Positions 1-8,650 of a DNA stretch of 36,757 nucleotides are shown in pieces. A program made the position numbers and the translations under genes. Source of the DNA: a bacterium (GTDB lineage: Bacteria; Bacillota; Clostridia; Oscillospirales; Oscillospiraceae); contig JAHYYS010000002.1 in the NCBI GenBank assembly GCA_019424865.1, forward strand, positions 23,451 through 60,207. Reading direction: 5' to 3'. The notes below the pieces were generated by a model. That model made no database searches, was not told the DNA's origin, and saw only the letters and a program-made list of their open reading frames with translations. The first letter of the stretch is position 1; every line of letters starts with the position of its first letter.

Positions 1-68
1 GCAGCCCTGAGTTCCCGGCGCGGGCCGGCTTTTTTCCAGCTCCGGCGGTTCCCGCGCGCAAGATCAAG

Positions 69-110
69 GCGGCCCCGCCGCCCGGTTTAATCGGGCGGCG
101 GGGCCGCTTT
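69..110. terminator. GC-rich hairpin beyond glgP
   Basis: Two 16-base arms (69-84 and 92-107) pair perfectly around a 7-base loop, 16 bases past the glgP stop. The T-run (108-110) is on the plus strand, so it may serve a gene ending left of the window as well as glgP. Bases 1-60 hold no convincing gene; a T-run at 30-35 follows a GC-rich stretch and may be another terminator. Confidence 0.7.
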
Positions 111-122
111 CTGACGTTTGGG

Positions 123-2387
123 TTATTTCAAGTGCCAGATATCCTCGTTATACTGCGCAATGGTGCGGTCGGAGGAGAAATACCCCGACTTTGCAATATT
201 CACCAGCATCTTCCCGGCCCAGGCGCGGCGATCGCCGTAGTCCCCCAGGCAGCGCTCCTTGGCGGCGATATAGTCCTCCACATCCAGCAGGGCCATGAAC
301 CAGTCCTTGTTCTTCATGTCCTGCCACAGCTGAGACAGGCAGGCCGGGTCGCCGATGGCCAGCAGCTCGGGCGAGACCAGGAAGTCCACCAGCCGCTCCA
401 CCTGGGGGCGGTGGTAATAGTCCAGGGCGCGATAGCTGCCCTCGGCATACATCTGAATCACCTGGTCGCTCTTGGCGCCGAAGGTGTAGATGTTGTCCTC
501 TCCCACCAGCTGGGCAATCTCCACATTGGCCCCGTCCAGCGTGCCCAGGGTCAGCGCCCCGTTGGCCATCAGCTTCATATTGCCGGTGCCGCTGGCCTCC
601 TTGGAGGCCAGGGAGATCTGCTCTGAGATCTCGCAGGCGGGGATCAGGGCCTCCGCCCAGGTGACGTTGTAGTTCTCCACCATGGCCACCCGCAGCCAGG
701 GGCGCACCTGGGGATCCCGCTCGATCAGCTGCTGCAGGCACAAAATCAGGTGGATAATGTGCTTGGCCATGACATAGGCCGGGGCGGCCTTGGCGCCAAA
801 CAGCACCGTCACCGGGCGCCGGGGCAGGCGGCCCGCCTTAATCTCCAGATACTGGTGGATAATATACAGCGCGTTCATCTGCTGGCGCTTGTACTCGTGC
901 AGGCGCTTAATCTGGATGTCAAATACCGACTCCGGGTCCAGCTGGATGCCCTGCTCCGACCACAGCAGGCGGCACAGCCGGTCCTTGTTCTCCTGCTTGA
1001 TGGTCAGCAGCCGGTCCAGCACCTGGCCGTCCCCGGCAAAGGCCATCAGGCCCTCCAGCTTCCGGGTATCCTTCCGCCAGTCCGGGCCGATGCAGCCGTC
1101 AATCAGGGCGGTCAGCGCCGGGTTGCAGGTCTCCAGCCAGCGGCGGAAGGTGACGCCGTTGGTCTTGTTGTTGAACTTCTTGGGATAGAGGTCGTAAAAG
1201 GGCTTGAGCTCGGTGTTCTTCAAAATCTCCGTGTGCAGGGCGGCCACCCCGTTCACCGAAAAGCCGCAGTGGATATCCATGTGGGCCATATGGACCCGGC
1301 CCTGGTCGTCCAGGATAGCTACCCGGGGATCGGGGTGGGCCTCCTTCACCCGGCGGTCCAGCTCCAAAATCACAGGCACCAGCTGGGGGGCCGCCTTCTC
1401 AATGTAAGACAGGGGCCACTTCTCCAGGGCCTCGGCCAGAATGGTGTGGTTGGTATAGGCGCAGGTGCGGCTGACCTGATCAATGGCCAGGTTCAGGGAC
1501 ATCCCCCGGCCGACCAGCAGGCGGATCAGCTCGGGAATCACCATAGAGGGGTGGGTATCATTGATCTGAATGACCACCTGATCGGCCAACGTATTCAGGG
1601 AGCAGCCCCGCTCCTCCAGCTCCTGCAGGATCAGCTGGGCGCCGGCGGACACCATGAAATACTGCTGGTACACCCGCAGCAGCTGGCCCGCCTCGTCGCT
1701 GTCGTCGGGATAGAGGAAGGAGGTCAGGTTGTGGGCCACATCCTGCTTGTCAAACCGGATGCCCACCCAGGGCTGGGACGCGGGCTGCTCCACGTCAAAC
1801 AGGTGCAGCCGGTTGGCGCACTCATTGCCCGCGCCGGGCACCGCCATGTCATAGAGCACCGCCTTCACCTCAAAGCCGCCGAAGGGGACGGTGAAGGTCT
1901 TGCCCGTGGGGATCAGCCAGCTCTCCGGCTCAATCCAGGGGTCGGGCTCCTCTCTCTGCTGGTTGTTCTCCAGCCGCTGGTGAAACAGGCCGTAGTGATA
2001 GTTGAGCCCCACCCCGTCCCCGGGCAGGCCCAGCGCGGCGATGGAGTCCAGGAAGCAGGCGGCCAGCCGGCCCAGCCCGCCGTTGCCCAGAGAGGGCTCG
2101 GGCTCGATGGACTCCAGGATGGTCAGATCCCGGCCCAGGCCCTGAAGCAGCTCCTCCACCCGTCCCCGGATGCCCAGGGCCAGCAGATTGTTGCTCAGCA
2201 GCTTTCCGGTTAAAAACTCTGCGGAAAAATAGTACAGCTTCCGCTCTCCCTCCGGCGCAGGCCGGTCCTGGGCCATGCGGCGGGTGAGCAGCAGCAGCGC
2301 CTCGTACAGCTGCCGGTCATCGCACTGGTCCGGCGTGCGGCCGAACCGCTCCTGCGTCAGCTGGAAAAATTGTTCTTTCAGTTGCAT
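123..2387 (-). CDS. glgP: Glycogen/maltodextrin phosphorylase
   Basis: A PLP-dependent GT35 phosphorylase of 754 residues that releases glucose-1-phosphate from alpha-1,4-glucan ends in the cytosol. The PLP-binding segment EASGTGNMK is present, with the probable Schiff-base lysine at about residue 605, followed by LTLGTLDGANVEI. The family sequence is continuous from the N-terminal YFSAEFLTGKLLSNNL region to the end. It is somewhat shorter than the usual 800 or so residues. The start is the ATG at 2387, preceded by AGGAGACC; an in-frame extension to 2537 runs through the promoter and operator and is not used. It is the last gene of the maltodextrin cluster but has its own promoter and palindromic operator, and it would act on malto-oligosaccharides remodelled by the upstream malQ product. 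Confidence 0.96.
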   Translation of the reverse strand: MQLKEQFFQLTQERFGRTPDQCDDRQLYEALLLLTRRMAQDRPAPEGERKLYYFSAEFLTGKLLSNNLLALGIRGRVEELLQGLGRDLTILESIEPEPSLGNGGLGRLAACFLDSIAALGLPGDGVGLNYHYGLFHQRLENNQQREEPDPWIEPESWLIPTGKTFTVPFGGFEVKAVLYDMAVPGAGNECANRLHLFDVEQPASQPWVGIRFDKQDVAHNLTSFLYPDDSDEAGQLLRVYQQYFMVSAGAQLILQELEERGCSLNTLADQVVIQINDTHPSMVIPELIRLLVGRGMSLNLAIDQVSRTCAYTNHTILAEALEKWPLSYIEKAAPQLVPVILELDRRVKEAHPDPRVAILDDQGRVHMAHMDIHCGFSVNGVAALHTEILKNTELKPFYDLYPKKFNNKTNGVTFRRWLETCNPALTALIDGCIGPDWRKDTRKLEGLMAFAGDGQVLDRLLTIKQENKDRLCRLLWSEQGIQLDPESVFDIQIKRLHEYKRQQMNALYIIHQYLEIKAGRLPRRPVTVLFGAKAAPAYVMAKHIIHLILCLQQLIERDPQVRPWLRVAMVENYNVTWAEALIPACEISEQISLASKEASGTGNMKLMANGALTLGTLDGANVEIAQLVGEDNIYTFGAKSDQVIQMYAEGSYRALDYYHRPQVERLVDFLVSPELLAIGDPACLSQLWQDMKNKDWFMALLDVEDYIAAKERCLGDYGDRRAWAGKMLVNIAKSGYFSSDRTIAQYNEDIWHLK

Positions 2388-2414
2388 CGTGTGGTCTCCT
2401 TTCGCCAAGCGCTT

Positions 2415-2428
2415 TGGAAACGTTTCCA
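2415..2428 (-). promoter_or_regulatory. Palindromic operator at the glgP promoter (LacI-family or cre type)
   Basis: TGGAAACGTTTCCA is a perfect 14-bp palindrome 17 bases downstream of the glgP -10 box, so a bound protein would block initiation or clearance. The same TGGAAACGTT half-site occurs in the larger palindrome before the binding-protein gene (8651-8680). The natural candidate is the LacI-type regulator encoded in the cluster. The site also fits the loose CcpA cre consensus, so carbon catabolite control is the alternative. Confidence 0.8.
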
Positions 2429-2445
2429 TCAAAGGGTTCGGCGTC

Positions 2446-2474
2446 AGTATATCAGGCCGCCGCCCTGCCGTCAA
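2446..2474 (-). promoter_or_regulatory. Sigma-A promoter of glgP
   Basis: On the minus strand, TTGACG (2474-2469), a 17-base spacer and TATACT (2451-2446) form a near-consensus promoter. The 14-bp operator covers roughly +10 to +24. This gives glgP its own regulated transcription start downstream of the malQ terminator. Confidence 0.8.
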
Positions 2475-2541
2475 ATGATTTCTGCTGAAATTCTGCACAA
2501 TTTTGCCAAACTCTAACCAAATTGTTAGAAAAAACAAAAGC

Positions 2542-2565
2542 AGCGGCGGGAAAATTCCCGCCGCT
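2542..2565 (-). terminator. malQ terminator hairpin, distal copy
   Basis: A 24-base palindromic hairpin with arms GCGGCGGGAA is followed on the minus strand by a T-rich tract (GCTTTTGTTTTTTC), giving a typical intrinsic terminator. It is the inverse copy of the hairpin at 2765-2788 next to the malQ stop. The two are separated by the 199-bp structured repeat. Confidence 0.8.
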
Positions 2566-2764
2566 CAGCTTCTCGAAAAAGCCCTCCCGCAGGAATCAAA
2601 TTGAATCCGTCATTTCCGGCGGCGTGTATGTTGGAAATGACGCCTCTCACGAAAGACAGTCCGACTTTTTCGCAAGAAATCGAGGGCTGTCTTTCGTGCA
2701 GCCTTTCTCAAAAAAGTGGCTTGTCAATTTCAATCAATTGACAAGCCGCTTTTTCGACAGTCTC
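2566..2764 (-). repeat. Structured interspersed repeat, copy A
   Basis: First of three copies of an element (199 bp here) also at 16800-17023 and 35461-35679. In the malQ transcript direction it begins GAGACTGTCGAAAAAG and ends GAGAAGCTG. It folds into a long stem closed by GGCTTGTCAATT, a stem with arms CACGAAAGACAG and CTGTCTTTCGTG, and a stem with arms GTCATTTCC and GGAAATGAC. The second stem differs from the other copies on both arms, so pairing is kept. The GC-rich stem near the far end of the other copies is missing. Identical-stem hairpins flank it at 2542-2565 and 2765-2788. Confidence 0.85.
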
Positions 2765-2788
2765 AGCGGCGGGAATTTTCCCGCCGCT
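2765..2788 (-). repeat. malQ terminator hairpin, proximal copy without T-tract
   Basis: This hairpin starts three bases after the malQ stop and has the same stem as 2542-2565. The centre reads GGGAATTTTCCC here and GGGAAAATTCCC there on the plus strand, so the two are reverse complements. No T-run follows on the minus strand; GAGACTGTCG, the repeat edge, comes directly instead. It looks like the product of a terminator-stem duplication. Confidence 0.8.
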
Positions 2789-2791
2789 GTT

Positions 2792-4291
2792 TCACTTTGC
2801 TGCTTGTTTCTTCGGCAGGCGCTGATATACCTTCATCTCGTGGCGCAGCCGCTTGGCCAGCTTGGGCCCATAGCTGCCGGGCAGCGCTCTCCACTTCCAG
2901 TTGGTGCCCACGGTGGAGGGCACGTTCATCCTGGCCTCGCTGCCCAGGCCCAGCAGATCCTGCATCTGCATCACCGCCAGGTCGGCCGCCGAGGCCCAGG
3001 CCGAGCGCATCATGCCCCAGTGATAGCCCTCCCGCTTGGTGAGGCGCAGGTACTCCTTGGCATAGTTTACGTCCTTGCGGTCGGCGGTGGCCATCCAGCC
3101 CTGGATGGTGTCGTTGTCATGGGTGCCCGTGTACACCACGCAGTGGGGGGTATAGCAGTGGGGCAGGTAGTCGCTGCCGGTGTCCCGGCTGTCAAAGGCG
3201 AACTCCAGCACCTTCATGCCGGGGTAGCCCGTGTCCTTGAGCAGCTTGCGCACCGAGGGGGTCAAAAAGCCCAGGTCCTCTGCAATAATGTCCCTCTTCC
3301 CCAATGCCTTGTTCACCGCCCGGAAGAACGCGATGCCCGGCCCGGGCCGCCAGCGGCCGTTGCGGGCGGTGGCGTCTCCATAGGGGATGGCGTAATAGGC
3401 GTCAAAGCCCCGGAAGTGGTCGATGCGCAGGGTGTCATAGATGGTGAACTGGAAGGCGATGCGCCGCAGCCACCACTGGTAGCCGTCCTGCGCCATCCGG
3501 TCCCAGTCAAACAGGGGGTTGCCCCACAGCTGCCCGTCGGCGGAGAAGCCGTCGGGGGGGCAGCCGGCCACCTCGGTGGGCTGGCCGTTCTCGTCCAGCT
3601 GGAACTGCTCCGGGTTGGCCCACACGTCGGCGCTGTCCCCCGACACATAGATGGGCAGGTCCCCAATGATGGAGATCCCCCGCCGGTTGACATACTGCTT
3701 CAGGGCCCGCCACTGGCGGAAGAACAGGTACTGCACCGCCTTCCAGAAGCGGATCTCCTCCGCCAGCTCCTGCCGGGCGGCCTCCAGGGCCTGGGGCCGG
3801 CGCAGGCGCTCCTCCTCCGGCCAGGTGAACCAGGAGGCCCCCTGGTGGCGGTCCTTCAGGGCCATAAAGAGGGCATAGTCCTCCAGCCAGCCCCCGTTTT
3901 CCCGGCAAAACCGGTCAAAGCCGGGCTCGCCGCGCTCCAGCAGCCGGCCGCAGGCCAGCTGCAGCACGGGATAGCGGGTGCGGTACATCAGGCCGTAGTC
4001 CACTGCCGCCGGGTCTGCGCCCCAGTCCAGCCCCCGGAATTCCTCCGGCTTCAGCAGGCCCTCGGCCGCCAGGTCGTCCAGGTCGATGAAATAGGGGTTG
4101 CCCGCGTAGGAGGAAAAGGACTGGTAGGGGGAGTCCCCAAAGCTGGTGGGACAGATGGGCAGGATCTGCCAGCACTGCTGGCCCCCCGCCGCCAAAAAGT
4201 CTGCAAACTCCCGGGCCGCCGCCCCCATGGTGCCAATGCCATAGGGGGAGGGCAGGGAGGATATGGGCATCAGGATTCCCGATTTTCTCAC
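2792..4291 (-). CDS. malQ: 4-alpha-glucanotransferase (amylomaltase)
   Basis: A cytosolic GH77 enzyme of 499 residues that moves alpha-1,4-glucan segments between malto-oligosaccharides and releases glucose. Family landmarks are the N-terminal SGILMPISSLPSPYGIGTMG, the nucleophile region TLRIDHFRGFDAYY (Asp near residue 291), AEDLGFLTPSVRKLLKDTG with the acid/base Glu, and GTHDNDTIQGW with the third carboxylate. The start is taken as the GTG at 4291 because AAAGGTGG lies just upstream and the family begins with a RKSGIL-like segment; an upstream ATG would overlap the repressor gene. It lies 16 bases after the LacI-type gene, so the two are probably cotranscribed. A duplicated hairpin and a structured repeat follow the stop. 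Confidence 0.95.
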   Translation of the reverse strand: MRKSGILMPISSLPSPYGIGTMGAAAREFADFLAAGGQQCWQILPICPTSFGDSPYQSFSSYAGNPYFIDLDDLAAEGLLKPEEFRGLDWGADPAAVDYGLMYRTRYPVLQLACGRLLERGEPGFDRFCRENGGWLEDYALFMALKDRHQGASWFTWPEEERLRRPQALEAARQELAEEIRFWKAVQYLFFRQWRALKQYVNRRGISIIGDLPIYVSGDSADVWANPEQFQLDENGQPTEVAGCPPDGFSADGQLWGNPLFDWDRMAQDGYQWWLRRIAFQFTIYDTLRIDHFRGFDAYYAIPYGDATARNGRWRPGPGIAFFRAVNKALGKRDIIAEDLGFLTPSVRKLLKDTGYPGMKVLEFAFDSRDTGSDYLPHCYTPHCVVYTGTHDNDTIQGWMATADRKDVNYAKEYLRLTKREGYHWGMMRSAWASAADLAVMQMQDLLGLGSEARMNVPSTVGTNWKWRALPGSYGPKLAKRLRHEMKVYQRLPKKQAAK

Positions 4292-4307
4292 GGTGGAATC
4301 CACCTTT

Positions 4308-5348
4308 CTATGCGGAATTGGTAATCTCCCCGGCCGCCAGCCGGGCCACGCTCTCCCCATCCAGCAGGCGGAAGGGGACCACAGCGTGGAAGGGCTGGGG
4401 GCCGCGGGTTTGGGAAATGCTGCGCAGGAGGAGCTCAACTCCCTGCTGGGCCAGGCGCTGGGTGTCCTGCTGAACGGTGGTCAGGCGGGGGACGCAGTAG
4501 CGGGCCATGGGAATTCCGTCATAGCCCACCACCGAGATGTCCTCCGGCACCCGCTTTCCCCGGTCATGCAGGGCGCGGATGGCGCCGATGGCCATCACGT
4601 CGCTCATGGCGAAGATGGCGGTCAGATCGGGACAGCGATCCAGCAGCCGCCCGGCTGCTGCATAGGCGTCGGCCAGGGAATAGCGGCAGGGCTCACACTG
4701 CCCGGCGTCAAAGGGCAGGCCGCGGCGCAGCAGCTCTGCCCGGCAGCCCAGCAGCCGCCGGTAGCTGATCTGGGACTGGGAGCAGGCCCAGTTGCCCCCC
4801 AGCACCCCGATGCGCCGGTGTCCCCGCTGGATCAGATAGTCCATCACCTGGGATGCGGCGGCCTGGTCGTCGGTGGTCAGGGAGGAGAGGTTGGGGAAGT
4901 CCAGCTCCTGGGCACTGTTGGTCAGCAGCACGCAGGGGGTGTGAATCCGCCGGAACCCCTCCCGGAAAAACTCCAGGTCGCCCCCCAGGAACAAAATGCC
5001 CACGGGCTTGCGCTCCCGGCACAGCTGGCTGGCATAGGCCACCTCGTTGGCGTCCTCATCCAGGTAATAGACCGCGGCGTCCCGGTCGCTGTCCCGCAGC
5101 AGGGCCTGAATTTTTTCCACCAGGTCGGCAAAGAGCATGTTCTGAGTGCCCTTGACCAAAATGGCGATGCTGGTGTCCGCCTGCTGTTTCAGGTGCTTGG
5201 CGTTGGTGTTGGGCTGAAACCCGTGCTGCTCCACCACCGCCATCACCCGCTGCCGCGTGGCCTCGCTCACATCAGGGTGGTGGTTGAGTACCCGGGACAC
5301 CGTTGCCACCCCACAGCCTGACAGCCGGGCAATGTCCTTGATCGTCAC
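4308..5348 (-). CDS. LacI-family transcriptional regulator of the maltodextrin genes
   Basis: 346 residues. The N-terminal helix-turn-helix and hinge (TIKDIARLSGCGVATVSRVLNHHPDVS, broken here as TIKDIARLSGCG then VATVSRVLNHH) are typical of LacI proteins, followed by a periplasmic-binding-protein-like sensor domain ending in YDGIPMARYCVPRLTTVQQD. The start codon is GTG at 5348 with an AGGAG-containing leader. It lies between the permeases and malQ, so it likely responds to a maltodextrin or derivative and binds the palindromes at 2415-2428 and 8651-8680, repressing its own operon. Ligand and targets are inferred from position only. Confidence 0.92.
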   Translation of the reverse strand: MTIKDIARLSGCGVATVSRVLNHHPDVSEATRQRVMAVVEQHGFQPNTNAKHLKQQADTSIAILVKGTQNMLFADLVEKIQALLRDSDRDAAVYYLDEDANEVAYASQLCRERKPVGILFLGGDLEFFREGFRRIHTPCVLLTNSAQELDFPNLSSLTTDDQAAASQVMDYLIQRGHRRIGVLGGNWACSQSQISYRRLLGCRAELLRRGLPFDAGQCEPCRYSLADAYAAAGRLLDRCPDLTAIFAMSDVMAIGAIRALHDRGKRVPEDISVVGYDGIPMARYCVPRLTTVQQDTQRLAQQGVELLLRSISQTRGPQPFHAVVPFRLLDGESVARLAAGEITNSA

Positions 5349-5391
5349 GGCTCCGCAACCCCCTCTCCTGAATAAAATCCGATTTCGTCGC

Positions 5392-6234
5392 TCAGCCCTT
5401 GACTGCGCCGGCCACCACGCCCTTGATAATGTGCTTCTGGGCCAGCAGATAAATGATGATAATGGGCAGAATCGCCAGCATGATGCAGGCCATCATGGGG
5501 CCCATCTCCACCCGGCCATAGCTGCCGCGGAAGAACTGAATCAGCATGGAGATGGTCTTGTACTTGTCCACGTCGAGAATCAGGGTGGGCAGCAGATAGT
5601 CGTTCCAGATCCACATGGCCTCCAGAATGGCCACCGAGATCATGGTGGGGCGCAGCAGGGGGAGCACAATGTGGAAATAGGTCTGGACCGGGTTGCAGCC
5701 GTCAATCATGGCGGCCTCCTCAATGTCGATGGGCACGCTGCGCATAAAGCCGCAGAACATAAACACCGCAAGCCCCGCCCCAAAGCCCAGATAGATGATC
5801 CACAGGGTCCAGGGGGTATTGAACTTCAGCGTGTCCGCCATGGAGGACAGGGTGAACATCACCATCTGGAAGGGCACCACCATGGAGAAGGCGCACAGCA
5901 GATACAGCGCCTTGGTCACCCTGGTGTTCACCCGGGTGATATACCAGGCGAACATGGAACAGAACAGCAGGATGGCCACCACCGAGGTGACGGTGATGAA
6001 GGTGGTGTAAAACAGGCTGCTGAGGAAGCCCTGGCTGCTGATGGCGTTGACATAGTTGTCCAGGCCGGCAAAGGTATCGGCGCTGGGCAGTTCAAAGGCC
6101 GTACTGGTGCTGATGGCGTTCTCCACCTTCAAAGAGTTGCTGAGCACCATGAAGATGGGATACATATACAGCACGCATACGATGGTCATCACCACGCTCC
6201 ACACGCGGTTGGAGCGCTGGGCTGTTTTTTTCAT
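5392..6234 (-). CDS. Maltodextrin ABC transporter permease, MalG/MdxG type
   Basis: A 280-residue inner-membrane permease with about six hydrophobic segments and the cytoplasmic EAA loop EAAMIDGCNPVQTYFHIVLP that contacts the ATPase. The start is the ATG at 6234, after AAAAGGAGG; it overlaps the end of the upstream permease by four bases, typical of translational coupling. With the 6231-7082 product it would form the channel of a carbohydrate importer. No ABC ATPase gene is in the cluster, so a shared MsmX-like ATPase from elsewhere is assumed. Specificity for maltodextrin rests on the adjacent malQ and glgP. Confidence 0.92.
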   Translation of the reverse strand: MKKTAQRSNRVWSVVMTIVCVLYMYPIFMVLSNSLKVENAISTSTAFELPSADTFAGLDNYVNAISSQGFLSSLFYTTFITVTSVVAILLFCSMFAWYITRVNTRVTKALYLLCAFSMVVPFQMVMFTLSSMADTLKFNTPWTLWIIYLGFGAGLAVFMFCGFMRSVPIDIEEAAMIDGCNPVQTYFHIVLPLLRPTMISVAILEAMWIWNDYLLPTLILDVDKYKTISMLIQFFRGSYGRVEMGPMMACIMLAILPIIIIYLLAQKHIIKGVVAGAVKG

Positions 6235-7082
6235 TGCTGTACCTCCTTTTCCCGGGTGGAGCGCAGCTGGATCAGGGAGATAGCCACCACGATCAGGCAG
6301 AAGATAACTGCCTTGGCCTGGCCGATGCCCCGCCACTGCGGGCCGGAACGGCCGTAGAAGGTGTAGTAGATGTTATAGGCCAGCAGCTCGCTCTGGTGGG
6401 CGGGCTGACCGCCGGTCAGGGCCATATTCTGGTCAAAGAGCTTGAAGCTGTTGGTGATGGTCAAAAACAGGCAGATGGTGATGGAGGGCATCAGCATGGG
6501 CAGCTTTACCTTCCAGAAGGTCTGCCAGCGGGAGGCCCCGTCAATCTCCGCCGCCTCCACCAGCGTATCCGGAATGCTCTGCAGGCCGGCAATATAGATG
6601 ATCATCATATAGCCGATCTGCTGCCAGCACATCAGGATTACCAGGCCCCAGAAGCCCGCCGTGGCGTCCAGCTGCAGCAGGGGCCGCTCCAGCAGACTGA
6701 GCACGCAGTTGAGCAGAATCTGCCAGATATAGCCCAGCACGATGCCGCCGATCAGGTTGGGCATAAAGAATACGGTGCGGAAGGCATTGGTACCCCGGAT
6801 GGCCCGGGTGAGAATCAGTGCCACGCACAGGCCGCCGATGTTGATGGCCAGGGTGCTGACCACCACAAAGGCACAGTTGTACCAGAACGCGTGGGTAAAG
6901 GTGCTGTCTCCAATGGCCCGGACAAAGTTGGAAACCCCGATCAAGGTGGCGTCCCGGACGGTGGTAAACTGGCAGAAGGCCAGATAGACGCCCTGGATAA
7001 ACGGGATAATAAACCCGATGATGAAGGCCAGGAAGGTGGGCAGCACGAAGATGGGCCAGTAACGTTTAATCGCTTTTTGCAT
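6231..7082 (-). CDS. Maltodextrin ABC transporter permease, MalF/MdxF type
   Basis: A 283-residue membrane permease with an N-terminal anchor (IFVLPTFLAFIIGFIIPF) and an EAA loop EAAEIDGASRWQTFWKVKLP. It lacks the large extracytoplasmic P2 domain of enterobacterial MalF, as is usual for Gram-positive sugar permeases. The start is the ATG at 7082. It is separated from the binding-protein gene by 161 bases holding two strong hairpins, so it is probably expressed by partial read-through. Confidence 0.92.
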   Translation of the reverse strand: MQKAIKRYWPIFVLPTFLAFIIGFIIPFIQGVYLAFCQFTTVRDATLIGVSNFVRAIGDSTFTHAFWYNCAFVVVSTLAINIGGLCVALILTRAIRGTNAFRTVFFMPNLIGGIVLGYIWQILLNCVLSLLERPLLQLDATAGFWGLVILMCWQQIGYMMIIYIAGLQSIPDTLVEAAEIDGASRWQTFWKVKLPMLMPSITICLFLTITNSFKLFDQNMALTGGQPAHQSELLAYNIYYTFYGRSGPQWRGIGQAKAVIFCLIVVAISLIQLRSTREKEVQQ

Positions 7083-7110
7083 AGCCTGTCTCCCCTGTTT
7101 TCGAAATTTA

Positions 7111-7207
7111 CGCCGTCCGGGCAGGCCGCGCCCCAGTCAGGCACGCGGCCTGCCCGGGCGGCGTTTCCAATGAAAAGGGGGCCGCCGGAGTCGCTCCGGC
7201 AGCCCCC
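7111..7207 (-). terminator. Two hairpins between the binding-protein and permease genes
   Basis: Moving downstream from the binding-protein stop, 7177-7207 forms a GC-rich hairpin with arms GGGGGCTGCCGGAG and CTCCGGCGGCCCCC followed by TTTTC. Then 7111-7163 forms an imperfect stem of about 19 bp (GGCAGGCCGCG against CGCGGCCTGCC). The first resembles a weak intrinsic terminator. Such structures commonly keep the binding protein in excess over the permeases by stabilising the upstream mRNA and limiting read-through. Confidence 0.6.
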
Positions 7208-7243
7208 GGAAAGCCAATGCTTTCTTTTTGTGTCAGTCGGCCG

Positions 7244-8614
7244 TTAACCGTTGGCCAGGGTGTACTCAGAGGCCCAGTTGTCCACGAAGGCGGACACCAC
7301 GCCATCCCAGTTTGCGTCGGTCTGGTCGGCGGCATACAGGGCCAGGGCGGAACCCAGCATGTTCTTCCACTCCTCAGAGGGCATGGTGGTGAAGTTCCAG
7401 CTCACGGGGGTCTTGCCCTCGGCGGTCATCTGGGCGTCCAGAGCCACGAAGGGGTTGCTGGACTCGGGGGCGGACTTGAAGGGGATGGCGAAGCCCATAC
7501 CGGCGCCGCCGGAGGGCATGGCGCCCTCGCCGCCGGTCATGGCCTGCAGGGCGGTCTCGTCGGTGACGCACCAGTACATGAAGTCCAGAGTGGCCTGAAT
7601 GTCCTCCTCGGGGGCGTTCTTGTTCACGCACCAGTAGTTCTCAGAGCCGGTGCACAGGCCCTGGTTGGCCTCGTCGCCCACACCGAAGTAGATGGGGATC
7701 ATGGTCACGTCCTCGTCAGACAGCTTGCCCTCGCCCACCACATCGGCATAGGCCCAGGAGCCGTTCTGATAGAACACGGCCTGCTTGCTGACAAACTCGT
7801 TGACGGCGTCGTTGCCGGTCTTGGCGGTCAGCTCGGCGGGATCGCAGGTGGCGTTGTTGATATACAGATCCCAGATGGCGCGGTAGTTGTCCAGATAGGT
7901 GCCCTCAATGGCCTCGGTGGAGGTGATCCCCTTGTCCTGATACTCGAAGTAGATGGGCAGGTTGGCCAGGTGGGTCTTGAAGCGCCAGTCGGAGGAACCG
8001 TCCATGCCGGCGGAGGTGAAGGCGGAGAAGCCCAGCTCGTCCTTGCGGGCGGTGATATCCTCGGCCACGTTCTTCAGATCCTCAAAGGACTTGATGTCGT
8101 CCACGGTGTAGCCGGCCTGCTCCAGCAGGGTGGTGTTGACAATGATGCCGTAGGACTCGATGACGTAGGCGATGCCGGCCACCTCGTCCCCGTTCTTCAG
8201 GGCGTAGTCCTCGCTGGTCAGCTCGCCGTAGATGGCGGAGCCGGACAGGTCATAGCAGTAGTCCTTCCAGCTGTTCAGACCCACAGGGCCGTTCACCTGG
8301 AACATGGTGGGCGCGTCTTCCTTGGCCATCTCGCTGGTCAGCTGGGTCTCATAGGTGTTGGAGGCGGCGGTCACAACCTTGACGGACACGCCGGTCTCCT
8401 GGGTGTAGAGCTCAGCCAGCTCCTGCCACTGGGCATCCTGCTCGGGCTTGAAGTTCAGGTAGTACACCTGCCCGGTGGCGGTGTTCCCGCCGGAACCGGA
8501 ACCCGTCTCCGACCCGGAGACGGAGCCGGCGCTGCTTGTGTCGCCGCCGCAGCCGGCCAGCAGCGTCAGAGCCATGGCCGCGGTCAGAGCTAGTGCAAAG
8601 AGTCGCTTTTTCAT
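7244..8614 (-). CDS. Maltodextrin-binding lipoprotein of an ABC importer
   Basis: A 456-residue extracellular solute-binding protein of the bacterial family 1 type. The signal peptide ends in lipobox LLAGC with the lipidated Cys at residue 22, followed by a Ser/Gly/Thr-rich linker and the mature fold (YYLNFKPEQDAQWQELAELY, then FQVNGPVGLNSWKDY). The start is the ATG at 8614 after GGAGGAAT; an upstream in-frame extension crosses the promoter and operator and is not used. It is first in the operon. Sugar specificity is inferred from the malQ and glgP neighbours. Confidence 0.93.
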   Translation of the reverse strand: MKKRLFALALTAAMALTLLAGCGGDTSSAGSVSGSETGSGSGGNTATGQVYYLNFKPEQDAQWQELAELYTQETGVSVKVVTAASNTYETQLTSEMAKEDAPTMFQVNGPVGLNSWKDYCYDLSGSAIYGELTSEDYALKNGDEVAGIAYVIESYGIIVNTTLLEQAGYTVDDIKSFEDLKNVAEDITARKDELGFSAFTSAGMDGSSDWRFKTHLANLPIYFEYQDKGITSTEAIEGTYLDNYRAIWDLYINNATCDPAELTAKTGNDAVNEFVSKQAVFYQNGSWAYADVVGEGKLSDEDVTMIPIYFGVGDEANQGLCTGSENYWCVNKNAPEEDIQATLDFMYWCVTDETALQAMTGGEGAMPSGGAGMGFAIPFKSAPESSNPFVALDAQMTAEGKTPVSWNFTTMPSEEWKNMLGSALALYAADQTDANWDGVVSAFVDNWASEYTLANG

Positions 8615-8650
8615 TCTAATATTCCTCCTGTTCAATTTCGGGGTGGAGGG

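Noticed and set aside
750..2213. Long plus-strand frame (487 codons) opposite glgP
   Set aside because: Lies wholly inside the clear phosphorylase gene; composition (His, Gln, Val, Leu-rich) is that of a GC-rich antisense shadow.
2566..2764. Insertion sequence with transposase
   Set aside because: The element is about 200 bp and encodes no transposase. A transposase-dependent mini-element remains possible, but the short end match (TGTCRAAAAAG) is too weak to call.
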